Origin: Chitinophaga hostae
GTDB taxonomy: Bacteria > Bacteroidota > Bacteroidia > Chitinophagales > Chitinophagaceae
Assembly (NCBI RefSeq): GCF_018224885.1
Contig: NZ_JAGTXB010000002.1
Location: 434,001-498,000 of the forward strand
Reading direction: 5' to 3'
Length of the DNA: 64,000 nucleotides
Shown: piece after piece, positions 1 through 9,019 of the stretch
How the letters are laid out: each line of letters starts with the position of its first letter
Position numbering within the stretch: the first letter of the stretch is position 1
Notes under the pieces: generated by a model
Told to the model about the DNA's origin: nothing
Database searches by the model: none
What the model saw: the letters and a program-made list of their open reading frames with translations, nothing else
Translations under genes and position numbers: made by a program

Positions 1-29
1 GAATTTTTTGCGAAGATACAAAATTGAAT

Positions 30-133
30 AGCTTTTAGCTTTTAGCCGTTAGCTTTTAGGAAATGCGTCGGAGAAGATATGGTATGATCTTCGCCGCATT
101 TCCTAAAAGCTAAAAGCTAACGGCTAAAAGCTT
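30..133. repeat. Intergenic palindrome, heptamer (GC-phased) class
   Basis: Left arm about 30-67 and right arm about 95-133 are inverted copies around a small central hairpin (GAAGAT..ATCTTC, 73-92). Both arms are made of 7-bp words (AGCTTTT, AGCCGTT) with GC at 31, 38, 45 and 52. The words are permuted between the arms: the AGCCGTT unit is third in one and second in the other. Same class as the repeats at 32734, 34473, 35364, 54531 and 58627. It lies just upstream of the first gene. Function unknown. Confidence 0.8.
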
Positions 134-170
134 AATCACTATCTTTATTCTGCACAAATACCGCAATGCT

Positions 171-1394
171 ATGAAACTACCTTCCATCATGTTCCGGATC
201 TTATTGCCGGTATTGTTTATGCAGGCCGCCTGTGCGGGCAATTCTTCCAAAGATGATCCGGCTCCACCGCCGGCAGTGCGCAAAGCAAAGCTGCAGCTGG
301 TAACAGATGGATTTATTTCCCCGGTAAATATGGCCGTGCCAGGCGACGGTTCTGGCAGGCTATTTATCTGTCAGAAAGAAGGGAAAGTATGGATTGTACA
401 GCAAAACAAGCTGTTGCCCACCCCTTTCCTCAATGTAAGCGCGGACATGGTTAGTGTAGATCCCGGTTATGATGAGAGAGGGTTGCTGGGTATGGCTTTT
501 CATCCGGATTTCAGGAATAACCGCAAGTGCTATGTGTATTACAGCTCCCCTTCAAAAAAAGCAGGATTTAATCATACCAGCCGCCTCGTGGAATTTACAG
601 CAGCTGCAGGTAATCCTAATCTGGCCGATCCCGCCAGCAAACGGGTGCTGATGGAAATAGATGAACCCCAGTCCAATCATAACGGAGGACAATTGCAATT
701 CGGTCCCGATGGTTATCTGTATATCGGTCTGGGCGATGGCGGCGGTGGTGGCGATCAACACGGCGCCATTGGTAACGGGCAGGATCTTGGCACCCTGCTC
801 GGCAAAATATTAAGAATAAATGTCGATGGCACACCCTATAGCATACCGGCCGATAACCCTTTTGTGAACCAACCGGGGGCCAAACCTGAAATATGGGCCT
901 ACGGACTCCGTAACCCATGGCGCTTTTCATTCGATAAAAAAAGCAAAATGCTGTTTGCCGGTGACGTAGGACAAGATAAGTATGAAGAGGTGGACATTAT
1001 TATAAAAGGAGGAAACTATGGCTGGCGTATCCTGGAGGGCTACCACGACTACAATGTACCCGCCGGCGCCGATAAGTCACAACTGATTGCACCTATCCAC
1101 GAATATAACCACGATCTGGGGATAAGTATCACCGGGGGTTATGTGTACCGGGGCAGCGCTATCCCGGCACTGCAGGGATTGTATATTTTTGGAGACTACA
1201 ACGGGAAAGCTTTCTTCCTGGAATCAAAAGGCAACAAATGGGAGCGGAGTAGCCTGGAATTATCCGGCCGCCCCGCCGATAACATGCAGATACTCAGCTG
1301 GGGCGAAGATGAACAGGGCGAATTGTATATGCTTGCGAGTACTTCCGGCCAGGCCGGGTTTAAAGGCGCTGTTTATAAACTGGTGAAAGAGTAG
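171..1394 (+). CDS. PQQ-type sugar dehydrogenase (GSDH family), lipoprotein
   Basis: A 407-residue protein predicted to be a soluble beta-propeller glucose/sorbosone dehydrogenase that oxidises an aldose outside the inner membrane. The N-terminus is a lipoprotein signal with lipobox QAAC and Cys21 as the lipid site. Family motifs include HNGGQLQFGPDG (His170 region, the likely base), a GLRNPWRFSF strand and DVGQDKYEEVD followed by GGNYGW. Length fits the family. A near -7 box (TATCTTTA, 140-147, one mismatch to TAnnTTTG) precedes the ATG. No PQQ synthesis genes are in view, so cofactor supply is unknown; many homologues are called PQQ-dependent only by similarity. Substrate cannot be read from sequence. 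Confidence 0.82.
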   Translation: MKLPSIMFRILLPVLFMQAACAGNSSKDDPAPPPAVRKAKLQLVTDGFISPVNMAVPGDGSGRLFICQKEGKVWIVQQNKLLPTPFLNVSADMVSVDPGYDERGLLGMAFHPDFRNNRKCYVYYSSPSKKAGFNHTSRLVEFTAAAGNPNLADPASKRVLMEIDEPQSNHNGGQLQFGPDGYLYIGLGDGGGGGDQHGAIGNGQDLGTLLGKILRINVDGTPYSIPADNPFVNQPGAKPEIWAYGLRNPWRFSFDKKSKMLFAGDVGQDKYEEVDIIIKGGNYGWRILEGYHDYNVPAGADKSQLIAPIHEYNHDLGISITGGYVYRGSAIPALQGLYIFGDYNGKAFFLESKGNKWERSSLELSGRPADNMQILSWGEDEQGELYMLASTSGQAGFKGAVYKLVKE

Positions 1395-1565
1395 CGGCAG
1401 CCAATATTTCATGTCGTTTAGCCGTTATCGGAGCGGAAACCTTGCAGAGGTACTGCGTAGCGGTAATTCCGGCTGTTTTTCAGCCGCATATCTCTCCCAG
1501 CATCCGTTTGGCCCAATTTTTTGTTAAAAGGAAATAAATTGCACGACCAACGGGTGATTTTATTT

Positions 1566-1573
1566 TATATTTG
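1566..1573 (+). promoter_or_regulatory. -7 box for prc (TATATTTG)
   Basis: An exact TAnnTTTG match 33 bp upstream of the chosen prc ATG. A TTG at 1539-1541 lies 24 bp upstream, longer than the usual spacing of about 20, so only the -7 element is well supported. The box overlaps a possible TTG start at 1571, which argues against that longer reading frame. Confidence 0.45.
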
Positions 1574-1606
1574 ATTAGACAACGTTTAAGTTCAATTGAG
1601 ATACAT

Positions 1607-3727
1607 ATGAGACTGAAAGTGATTATACCGGTTGTGCTGTTAAGCATCTCCGCAGGGGTGTTGGCTTTTAATAAGCTCGGACATAACGAAGATCCTCCCG
1701 GCCGTTATGAGGTGATCATGAACCTGGTAGGGCAGATGCTGAAAGAAGGACATTACCAACCTAAACCCATCGACGACAAATTCTCCACAGAAGTTTTTGA
1801 TAAATACCTGCGCAGCCTGGATACGGAAAAGAAATTTTTCCTGAAAACAGATGTGGATAAACTTTTGCCGTTATCCACGCACATCGATGACGAGTTGAAA
1901 GGCGCGCCCATCGATTGTTTCCGCAATATCAACACGCTGATTAAACAGCGGGTGGCCGAAGCAGCAGCTATTTATCCTGAAATTCTTTCCAAACCATTCG
2001 ATTTTACAGTGGATGAGAAAGTAACCCTGGATCCGGATAAGGTGGATTATCCCGCAGATGAGAATGCACGTAAGGAAGCATGGCGCAAAGTATTAAAATA
2101 CCGCACGCTGGAAAAGCTGACCGACCTGCAGGAAATGCGCGAAAAGGATAAAGGAAAAGACAGCGGAAAAGTAAAAACCGATACCGAACTGGAAGCAGAA
2201 GCCCGCGTAAAGGTAAAACAACTGTACGACCGCTATTTTGAACGCCTGAAAAACAGGCAGAATGATAATGATCGCTTCAACCTCTACGTAAACGCGATCA
2301 CCACTACCATGGATCCGCATACCGATTACTTCCCGCCGGATGAAAAACGCGCGTTCGAAGAACAAATGGCCGGTAAATTCTTTGGTATCGGTGCACAGCT
2401 GAAAGAAGAAGGCGACAAAATCAGGGTGGTGAGCATCGTTACCGGCAGCCCCAGCTGGAAGCAGGGACAGTTGAAAGCCAACGATGTAATCCAGAAGGTA
2501 GCACAGGGAAACAGCGAATCGGTAGACATCACCGGGTACCCCGTAGAAGATGCCGTGAAACTGATCCGCGGTAAAAAAGGTACCCCGGTAAGACTCACCG
2601 TGAGAAGCGTGGACGGTACTACAAAAGACATCACCATCGTGCGTGATGAAATCGTAACAGAAGAAACTTTTGCCAAATCTGCGATCATTAATGGTCAGCA
2701 TAAAATCGGCTATATCTATCTGCCTGAATTCTATGCCGACTTCAACGACCGCAACGGCGCCCGCAGCGCCGAAGATGTGGCTAAAGAAGTCGCTAAACTG
2801 AAAGCAGAAAAAGTAGAAGGTATTATCCTGGATCTCCGCTTCAACGGTGGTGGATCACTGCAGGACGTAGTACAAATGGCTGGCCTGTTTATTCCGGAAG
2901 GCCCGGTGGTACAGGTGCGTTCCAGGGGCGGTGACGCTGTGGTATTACGCGATCGCGATAAAAATGTGCAGTATGAAGGTCCGCTGGCTATCATGGTAAA
3001 TGAATACAGCGCTTCTGCTTCTGAAATCATGGCCGCTGCAATGCAGGATTACAAACGCGCCGTGATCATCGGCAGCACCCAAACATTTGGTAAAGGCACG
3101 GTACAACGTCTCTTTAACCTGGATGATTTCTATCCTGTAAAAGATGGCGGCAGCCTCGGCGCACTGAAACTGACCCAGCAGAAATTCTATCGTGCAGACG
3201 GTGGCTCTACCCAGCTGAAAGGTGTAGCTTCCGATATCGTATTGCCGGATCCTTATTATGAAGTGGCTGAACGTAAAGATTCTGACGCCCTGGCCTGGGA
3301 TGAAATACCACGCGCCAGCTTCACTGCCTGGTACAACCCGGTAAATACAGAATCGCTGAAAAAGAACAGCGAAAAGAGAATGGCTGCCAGCCCGGCTTTC
3401 AAGCTGCTCAACGAAAACCTGAGCACCCTGAAGAAACTGGAAAAACAGGAAACTTATTCACTGAATCTGCAAACATATAAAACAGAGCAAAAGTCTAACA
3501 CCGCTGCCCTGAAAAAGTATGATGCAGTAAACGATAAAGTAAAAGAACTTAGCATCGTGAACATCAAATCTGATATGGAGAAATTTGGTGGAGACTCCTC
3601 CAAAATAGCCCGTAACAAAGATTGGATCAAGATCAGAACAAAAGATATCTACCTGGATGAAGCGGTAAATGTAATGAACGACCTGATCGTACAGTCATTG
3701 CCGAAAATGCAGCGTAAGAATCAGTAG
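1607..3727 (+). CDS. prc: Tail-specific protease Prc (S41A)
   Basis: A 706-residue carboxy-terminal processing protease that degrades envelope proteins from their C-termini in the periplasm. An N-terminal hydrophobic segment (LKVIIPVVLLSISAGVLAF) is a signal or anchor. The order is N-terminal domain, a PDZ domain at roughly residues 245-330, the S41 core, then the long C-terminal DUF3340-like region of Prc rather than CtpA. The Ser-Lys dyad is visible: Ser470 in SASASE and Lys496 in TFGKGTVQ, one residue further apart than in E. coli Prc. The ATG at 1607 is preferred over TTG 1571, which lies on the -7 box. It faces a second S41 protease across a 298-bp palindrome. Confidence 0.93.
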   Translation: MRLKVIIPVVLLSISAGVLAFNKLGHNEDPPGRYEVIMNLVGQMLKEGHYQPKPIDDKFSTEVFDKYLRSLDTEKKFFLKTDVDKLLPLSTHIDDELKGAPIDCFRNINTLIKQRVAEAAAIYPEILSKPFDFTVDEKVTLDPDKVDYPADENARKEAWRKVLKYRTLEKLTDLQEMREKDKGKDSGKVKTDTELEAEARVKVKQLYDRYFERLKNRQNDNDRFNLYVNAITTTMDPHTDYFPPDEKRAFEEQMAGKFFGIGAQLKEEGDKIRVVSIVTGSPSWKQGQLKANDVIQKVAQGNSESVDITGYPVEDAVKLIRGKKGTPVRLTVRSVDGTTKDITIVRDEIVTEETFAKSAIINGQHKIGYIYLPEFYADFNDRNGARSAEDVAKEVAKLKAEKVEGIILDLRFNGGGSLQDVVQMAGLFIPEGPVVQVRSRGGDAVVLRDRDKNVQYEGPLAIMVNEYSASASEIMAAAMQDYKRAVIIGSTQTFGKGTVQRLFNLDDFYPVKDGGSLGALKLTQQKFYRADGGSTQLKGVASDIVLPDPYYEVAERKDSDALAWDEIPRASFTAWYNPVNTESLKKNSEKRMAASPAFKLLNENLSTLKKLEKQETYSLNLQTYKTEQKSNTAALKKYDAVNDKVKELSIVNIKSDMEKFGGDSSKIARNKDWIKIRTKDIYLDEAVNVMNDLIVQSLPKMQRKNQ

Positions 3728-4025
3728 CGGAGGGGGATCGCCTTCGGCAATTGTCTTTGGGCAGGATTAAATTGATTTTGATGATTGTACTGATTTAATT
3801 GAATTTTGTTATAAAGATTTCGGGAGATAGCAGCAGATTAAGCTGTTATCTCCCGAAGTTTTTTATGTGGTCTCTAATCAACACTGCCGTTAAATATTTT
3901 GGGGAGATAGAAACGAATTCGTTTCTATCTCCCCAAATCTTTATAACAAAACTTACTTAAATCAGTACAATCATCAAAATCAATTTAATCCTGCCCAAAG
4001 ACAATTGCCGAAGGCGATCCCCCTC
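3728..4025. repeat. Giant composite palindrome, nonamer (GATT-phased) class
   Basis: This fills the whole gap between the two convergent S41 proteases. Arms of about 92 bp (about 3729-3820 and 3935-4025) are nearly perfect inverted copies, including GGGGGATCGCCTTCGGCAAT at the outer edge. Inside the left arm GATT recurs at 3765, 3774, 3783 and 3792, with GAATT at 3801: exact 9-bp steps. The centre holds two separate hairpins, CGGGAGATAG..CTATCTCCCG-like at about 3820-3856 and GGGGAGATAG..CTATCTCCCC at 3901-3934. It could act as a bidirectional terminator; no classical T-run defines an end. Confidence 0.9.
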
Positions 4026-5630
4026 CTATTTCTCTTTCTCCACTACTTCCAGTGCTTTCTTCACCATTGGATCATCTGCATTGATGGTTTCATAAAATCC
4101 TTCTGTTCTGTACAGCTGACGCGCCAGCATAGCTTTGAGACGGGTGCGGATTTCCATTTCATCGCGGGGAGTCAGATGGTCCAACCCGGGAACGCTGTCT
4201 TTTTTAGCGTACGTTTTGAAATCATTCATTAACTCATTGCTGAGCTGGAAACCTTTTGCAAAGGCGCCTGCATCCCTGAATGGCCCGAACACTTCCTTAT
4301 GGCCTGTATAGTAGTAATAGGCAAAGTTGCTGAAGGTATTACGGGTATAGATGGCAGTGAGGGTAGGTGTAAAGCGGGAAGTATCAAACGGAATGAAGAT
4401 ATCCGGTGTAATACCGCCACCACCGTACACGCGACGGCCGGAAGCCGTTTTGTAAGGAATAGTATCAATGATTTTGATGCTATCTTTGTTCACCAACTCG
4501 CCATGGTGGTAGCGTTCAGCGATATCATCATCATAATCATCATGTCCTTTGCCATAAGGCTTCTGGATACTTCTACCTGACGGAATATAGTAGCGGGCAA
4601 CGGTCAGGCGCAGGGCGCCGCCATTGTCGAGGTCGTATTGTTCCTGTACCAGCCCTTTACCAAAGGTGCGACGGCCTATAATGGTACCGCGGTCCCAGTC
4701 CTGCACGGCGCCGGCAAGTATTTCACTGGCGGAGGCGGATCCTTCATCAGTGAGAATGGCCAGTGCGCCTTTTTCAAACATTCCCGGACGCTTGGTTTTA
4801 TAATCGGTACGTGGGAAGTCTTTTCCTTTGGTATATACAATCAGTTTCTGATCTTCCAGCAGTTCATCGGCGATCCGGGTGGCGGCATCGAGGTAGCCAC
4901 CGGGATTTTGACGGAGGTCAATGACCAGTTTCTTCATGCCTTGTTTCTCCAGCTGGTGGATCGCTTTCATAAACTCGTCATAGGTAGTAGCAGAAAATTT
5001 ACTGATTTTGATATAACCTACTTCCGGCGCAGCCATATAACTGGCATCCACGCTATATAAAGGAATCACGCCTCTTTTGATAGGGATCTTTAATTGTTTC
5101 TGCTGACGCAGTACCAGTGTATTCACGATGGAGCCGGCAGGGCCGCGGAGTAACTTGCGGATCTTATCCGGTGTAATGCTGTTGCCTGCAACGAGACTGT
5201 CATTTACGGAGAGGATCTTATCGCCGGTTTGAATGCCGGCGGTTTCAGAAGGGCCGCCACTCAGCACACTCACTACATTCACCGTATCGGCCGTGATGTT
5301 GAATTCTACGCCAATACCTTCAAAATTACCTTCCATATCCTCATTAACCCGTTGTAATTCTGCCGGGGGAATATATATGGAGTGGGGATCCAGGTGGGTC
5401 AGTAAACCTTCTATCGCTTCCTGTTGTAAATCATCTGTATTAAGTGAATCTACATATTTCGCTTTAATCAGGTCCATTACTTCCTGCAAGGGCCCTCTGT
5501 TGGGTTTATTAAAAAATACAGTGGCTCCTCCATTGTTCGATCCAGGCATCTTATGACCGAGGAACATCCCCAGGGCTAATACTACTGCAAATAGAAGAGG
5601 TAAAAAAACATTCAACTTCCTGTTAGACAT
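4026..5630 (-). CDS. ctpA: S41 C-terminal processing peptidase, CtpA type
   Basis: A 534-residue membrane-anchored serine protease. A hydrophobic N-terminal segment (residues 6-25) is followed by the S41 N-terminal helix region, a PDZ domain around residues 100-180 (GIGVEF and GDKILSVND), and the catalytic core. The Ser-Lys dyad is Ser300 in SASASE and Lys325 in TFGKGLVQ, 25 residues apart as in characterised CtpA enzymes. The C-terminal 150 residues form a helical extension. It is convergent with prc, so the window holds two paralogues of different S41 subtypes. Likely targets are envelope proteins or peptidoglycan hydrolases; no adaptor gene is nearby. Confidence 0.9.
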   Translation of the reverse strand: MSNRKLNVFLPLLFAVVLALGMFLGHKMPGSNNGGATVFFNKPNRGPLQEVMDLIKAKYVDSLNTDDLQQEAIEGLLTHLDPHSIYIPPAELQRVNEDMEGNFEGIGVEFNITADTVNVVSVLSGGPSETAGIQTGDKILSVNDSLVAGNSITPDKIRKLLRGPAGSIVNTLVLRQQKQLKIPIKRGVIPLYSVDASYMAAPEVGYIKISKFSATTYDEFMKAIHQLEKQGMKKLVIDLRQNPGGYLDAATRIADELLEDQKLIVYTKGKDFPRTDYKTKRPGMFEKGALAILTDEGSASASEILAGAVQDWDRGTIIGRRTFGKGLVQEQYDLDNGGALRLTVARYYIPSGRSIQKPYGKGHDDYDDDIAERYHHGELVNKDSIKIIDTIPYKTASGRRVYGGGGITPDIFIPFDTSRFTPTLTAIYTRNTFSNFAYYYYTGHKEVFGPFRDAGAFAKGFQLSNELMNDFKTYAKKDSVPGLDHLTPRDEMEIRTRLKAMLARQLYRTEGFYETINADDPMVKKALEVVEKEK

Positions 5631-5845
5631 AATCAGATTATTATCCCGCTAATTTATATGACCAATCTTTATCCATGTAGTATTAGCACCTGGCGGAAAG
5701 CAATCTGCTGCATACATGTATCATCATCATTTAAAGTTAAAGGGAGCTATTTGTTTATATGAAACCCTTTTGTTTAAATTGTGACAAAAATAGCATAAAT
5801 CAGGTGCAAACTTTTAGGATTCTTTAATTTCATAAATTACCGGAT

Positions 5846-6694
5846 ATGGGTGCTGGAATAAAGTTGGTAGCAGACAGTGGGTCAACAAAGACGGAGTGGG
5901 GCGTGCTGGGCGCAGGAGAACCAGTGGTGTTGAAAACACAGGGCGTTAGCCCGTACTTTCAATCTGCAGAGCAGATTAAAGCCATCCTCGATACAGAGCT
6001 GGTACCGCAATTGCCGGCCGGCAGCCCTGTTACCGCTGTGTATTTTTATGGAACGGGACTTTCACAGCCCAAAAATATCGAGCTGGTATCCGATGCTATC
6101 CGCGCTGTATGGCCAGAGGCGGTTTCCGATGTACAGCACGACCTGATGGGTGCCGCCCGTTCGCTTTGCGGCCGCAAGGAAGGCGTGGTCAGCATATTGG
6201 GAACCGGATCCAATTCCTGTTATTATGATGGAAAAACGATTGTAAAGAATAATCCCGGACTCGGCTACATCCTGGGCGACGAGGGCAGCGGAGCCTACCT
6301 GGGCCGGAAGGTACTGCAGTACTACCTTTACAACAGTTTTGATGAAGATCTGCACTCCCGCTTTGAATATAAGTATCATACCAATAAAGACGAGATACTG
6401 GAAAACGTATACCGCAAACCGTTAGCCAATCGCTACCTGGCCGGATTTGCCGAGTTCCTGTCGGAAAACCGCGAACATTTCATGATCCAGAATATCCTGG
6501 AAGACGGGCTGAACGACTTCTTCTTTAACCATATTTATAAATACCGCGAAAGCTGGACCACCGCACTGCATTTTACCGGTGGGATCGCCTGGCATTTCCG
6601 CGATATTCTCAGCGAGTTGTGCGAACTCTATGAATTGCCCATGGGAAGAGTGCTGCGTACGCCTATGGAAGGCTTGCTGGAATACCATCGTTAA
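5846..6694 (+). CDS. BadF/BadG-type amino-sugar kinase (GlcNAc/MurNAc kinase)
   Basis: A 282-residue ASKHA-fold ATPase. The phosphate-1 motif is DSGSTKTEWGV at the N-terminus, an ATP-binding GTGSNSCYY follows mid-protein, then GDEGSGAYLGRKVL typical of eukaryote-like N-acetylglucosamine kinases in Bacteroidota. murQ starts 18 bp downstream, so one transcript is likely. Paired with MurQ, the natural role is phosphorylating MurNAc (or GlcNAc) released from the cell wall to supply MurNAc-6-P. I infer the substrate from context; the family alone does not separate GlcNAc from MurNAc or glucosamine. Confidence 0.82.
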   Translation: MGAGIKLVADSGSTKTEWGVLGAGEPVVLKTQGVSPYFQSAEQIKAILDTELVPQLPAGSPVTAVYFYGTGLSQPKNIELVSDAIRAVWPEAVSDVQHDLMGAARSLCGRKEGVVSILGTGSNSCYYDGKTIVKNNPGLGYILGDEGSGAYLGRKVLQYYLYNSFDEDLHSRFEYKYHTNKDEILENVYRKPLANRYLAGFAEFLSENREHFMIQNILEDGLNDFFFNHIYKYRESWTTALHFTGGIAWHFRDILSELCELYELPMGRVLRTPMEGLLEYHR

Positions 6695-6712
6695 TAATTT
6701 CAACAAATAAAT

Positions 6713-7531
6713 ATGTCATTTATAAAAGTAACGGAACAGGCCTCTCACTACCGTCATCTGGAAAAGATGAGTGTAAATGAGTTGCTGGTTAACATGAATA
6801 CAGAAGATCAGACGGTTCCGTTGGCCGTAGCAAAGGCGATTCCGCAAATAGAAAAACTGGTCACCGCGGTGGCAGATAAAATGCTGGCAGGTGGCCGCTT
6901 GTTTTACATGGGGGCCGGCACCAGCGGCCGCCTGGGTGTAGTGGATGCTTCGGAATGCCCGCCTACTTTTGGCGTGCCGCAGGGGCTCGTGGTAGGAATT
7001 ATTGCCGGCGGCGACACCGCGATACGTAAAGCAGTGGAGTTCGCGGAAGACAGCCGCACGCAGGGTTGGGAAGATCTCCAGGCTTATAATGTAACGGATA
7101 AAGATGTAGTGGTAGGCATTGCCGCCAGCGGCACTACACCTTATGTAATAGCTGCGCTGAATGAATGTCGCAAACACGGTATTGTTACCGGCAGCATCAG
7201 TTGTAACCCGGAAACACCTGTATCTGCAGAAGCCGATTTCCCGGTGGAAGTGGTGGTAGGCCCCGAGTTTGTAACCGGCAGCACCCGCCTGAAAAGCGGC
7301 ACCGCCCAGAAGCTGGTGTTGAACATGCTCTCTACCGCCGTGATGATACAGTTGGGCAGGGTGGAAGATAATAAGATGGTGAATATGCAACTCAGCAACG
7401 AAAAACTGGTAGACCGCGGTGTGAAAATGCTGATGGAACAATTGTCGCTCACCGATTATGAACAGGCACAACAACTGCTGCTGAAGGCTGGCAGCGTAAA
7501 AAAAGCAGTAGACGATTTTGTGAAAAAATGA
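6713..7531 (+). CDS. murQ: N-acetylmuramic acid 6-phosphate etherase MurQ
   Basis: A 272-residue SIS-domain lyase that cleaves the D-lactyl ether of MurNAc-6-P to give GlcNAc-6-P and D-lactate in peptidoglycan recycling. The diagnostic stretch GAGTSGRLGVVDASECPPTF is intact, as are the second SIS motif GIAASGTTPYV and the sugar-phosphate site STRLKSGTAQKL. Length is slightly below the usual 300 because the C-terminal tail is short. It follows the amino-sugar kinase by 18 bp. No PTS transporter (MurP) is present, so phosphorylation probably occurs in the cytoplasm after uptake. Confidence 0.95.
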   Translation: MSFIKVTEQASHYRHLEKMSVNELLVNMNTEDQTVPLAVAKAIPQIEKLVTAVADKMLAGGRLFYMGAGTSGRLGVVDASECPPTFGVPQGLVVGIIAGGDTAIRKAVEFAEDSRTQGWEDLQAYNVTDKDVVVGIAASGTTPYVIAALNECRKHGIVTGSISCNPETPVSAEADFPVEVVVGPEFVTGSTRLKSGTAQKLVLNMLSTAVMIQLGRVEDNKMVNMQLSNEKLVDRGVKMLMEQLSLTDYEQAQQLLLKAGSVKKAVDDFVKK

Positions 7532-7566
7532 TTTAGGCGGACCTTTGGATCATTGATAAACCAGGT

Positions 7567-8130
7567 ATGCATAACATAGAGCCATATTACAACTGGCGGC
7601 ATTTATACACCGCAGAAGAAGATGAGTACTCTCCTTTTTATGGAAGGGAGTACAGTGAATTCGAATATTCCAACTCCGTATATAATTATTATATACATCC
7701 TCAATGGGATGAATTTGGTTCACGCAACTTATACATGAAGATCCTGTTTACGGATTACCAGTTCAATTTTGCCATTATCGAATTATTGGGAGAATGGAAT
7801 GATGCTATTGACAACGACATCATGACCATGAAGCGCAACATTATTGACACGCTGATTGCACAGGGCATCACAAAATTTATCCTGATTACGGAAAATGTGA
7901 TGAATTTCCACTCTTCTGATGATTGTTATTATGAAGAATGGTGGGAAGATATCCGCGATGACGGCGGCTGGATCGTGAGCCTGAATATGCCGGCACAAAC
8001 GCGGGAAGAGTTTGAGCGCGCGCGTTTACACCATTACGTACATCTGCTGGATGACGATAAATGGCGAACATATCAACCTTTACATCTGTTTAACATGGTG
8101 GATAATATCATGCTGAAACGGCTGGAATAA
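7567..8130 (+). CDS. Conserved-looking acidic protein of unknown function
   Basis: A 187-residue protein, rich in Tyr, Trp, Asp and Glu, with no signal peptide or membrane segment. The middle region alternates hydrophobic strands and helices (ITKFILITENVMNF, DGGWIVSLNMP), suggesting a small alpha/beta cytoplasmic fold. I do not recognise a family. It starts 35 bp after murQ on the same strand and may be its operon partner, but the theme does not obviously connect. Coding status is supported by a continuous frame with composition like its neighbours. Confidence 0.7.
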   Translation: MHNIEPYYNWRHLYTAEEDEYSPFYGREYSEFEYSNSVYNYYIHPQWDEFGSRNLYMKILFTDYQFNFAIIELLGEWNDAIDNDIMTMKRNIIDTLIAQGITKFILITENVMNFHSSDDCYYEEWWEDIRDDGGWIVSLNMPAQTREEFERARLHHYVHLLDDDKWRTYQPLHLFNMVDNIMLKRLE

Positions 8131-8260
8131 TATTTAATTTTCAGAAAAAAATGAAAGATATTATGCATGAATGTTTGATAACCAATAGTTAATATATTGA
8201 TGCATTACTTCATTTATATGGAAACCTGATAAATATCATTTTTTTTTATTTTTCCTGCGC

Positions 8261-8268
8261 TAAATTTG
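8261..8268 (+). promoter_or_regulatory. -7 box for the sdh operon (TAAATTTG)
   Basis: An exact TAnnTTTG match 48 bp upstream of the sdhC ATG, following an AT-rich tract. No clear TTG sits at the -33 position, although a run of T occupies it. This is the only good promoter signal before sdhC-sdhA-sdhB. Confidence 0.55.
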
Positions 8269-8316
8269 CGCGACGTTTCAATCATCTTTTATACTAGGAA
8301 GCTTAGAATTTTACTT

Positions 8317-9000
8317 ATGAAGTGGTCACAGTTCTTTAATACCTCTATCGGTAAGAAGTTATTGGTAGGTGCTACCGGCTTGTTTCTTTGCAGTTTTGTT
8401 ATTGTACACCTGGCAGGTAACTTCCAGTTATTGTACAATGATGAAGGCAAGGCCTTCAACGTATATGCTGCGTTCATGGGGCATAACAGCCTGATTCAGT
8501 TTATTGCCTGGGGGCTTAAAATCGTGATCGTACTGCACGCATTTATTGCGCTGCAGCTCACATTCCGCAACAGGGCAGCCCGTCCGGTGAAATACGCCGT
8601 TAATCCGGGTAACCAAACATCTTCCTGGTTTAGTCGTCAGATGGCGATCATGGGAAGCATTCTCCTTATCTTCATTATTATTCACCTGACTAACTTCTGG
8701 GCAAAATTCCACTATGGTGAAATGCCGCTCCACACGTATCCCGGTCAGGAAGAACCTTTGAAGGATCTGTACCTGGTATCTCAGGAAACATTTAAACAAG
8801 GCTGGCTGGTTGTATTGTACGTAATTGGTATGATCGGTTTATCCTTCCACCTGATCCACGGCTTTAAAAGTGCCTGTCAGACCTTTGGTTTAAATCATAA
8901 AAAGTACAACGGCTTACTTAGCTTCATTGGTGTATGGCTGTTTGGAATAGCTATCCCCGTTGGTTTTGCTATTATTCCCGTTGTAATCTATTTCAAATAA
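8317..9000 (+). CDS. sdhC: Succinate dehydrogenase cytochrome b subunit
   Basis: A 227-residue integral membrane subunit of respiratory complex II. Five hydrophobic helices are visible, with His residues placed in them (IVHLAGNF, VLHAFIALQ, IIHLTNFW, HLIHGF) that would ligate b hemes, as in the fused single-subunit type of Bacillus SdhC and Wolinella FrdC. The frame is open upstream to a TTG at 8266, but that codon is part of the -7 box, so ATG 8317 (MKWSQFFN) is the start. sdhA follows 19 bp later. The gene transfers electrons from SdhB to menaquinone. Confidence 0.92.
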   Translation: MKWSQFFNTSIGKKLLVGATGLFLCSFVIVHLAGNFQLLYNDEGKAFNVYAAFMGHNSLIQFIAWGLKIVIVLHAFIALQLTFRNRAARPVKYAVNPGNQTSSWFSRQMAIMGSILLIFIIIHLTNFWAKFHYGEMPLHTYPGQEEPLKDLYLVSQETFKQGWLVVLYVIGMIGLSFHLIHGFKSACQTFGLNHKKYNGLLSFIGVWLFGIAIPVGFAIIPVVIYFK

Positions 9001-9019
9001 TTCTGTAAAGTAAGGATAT

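Noticed and set aside
1394-1570. Terminator GGCTG/CAGCC at about 1469-1483
   Set aside because: The stem is only 5 bp and lacks a following T-run, so support is too weak to list.
3728-4025. Insertion sequence or MITE with target-site duplication
   Set aside because: No transposase and no convincing flanking direct repeats; a non-autonomous mobile origin stays possible but unproven.
6716-7474. Long minus-strand open frame of 252 codons
   Set aside because: Fully antisense to murQ, with His/Tyr/Phe-rich composition typical of a shadow frame.
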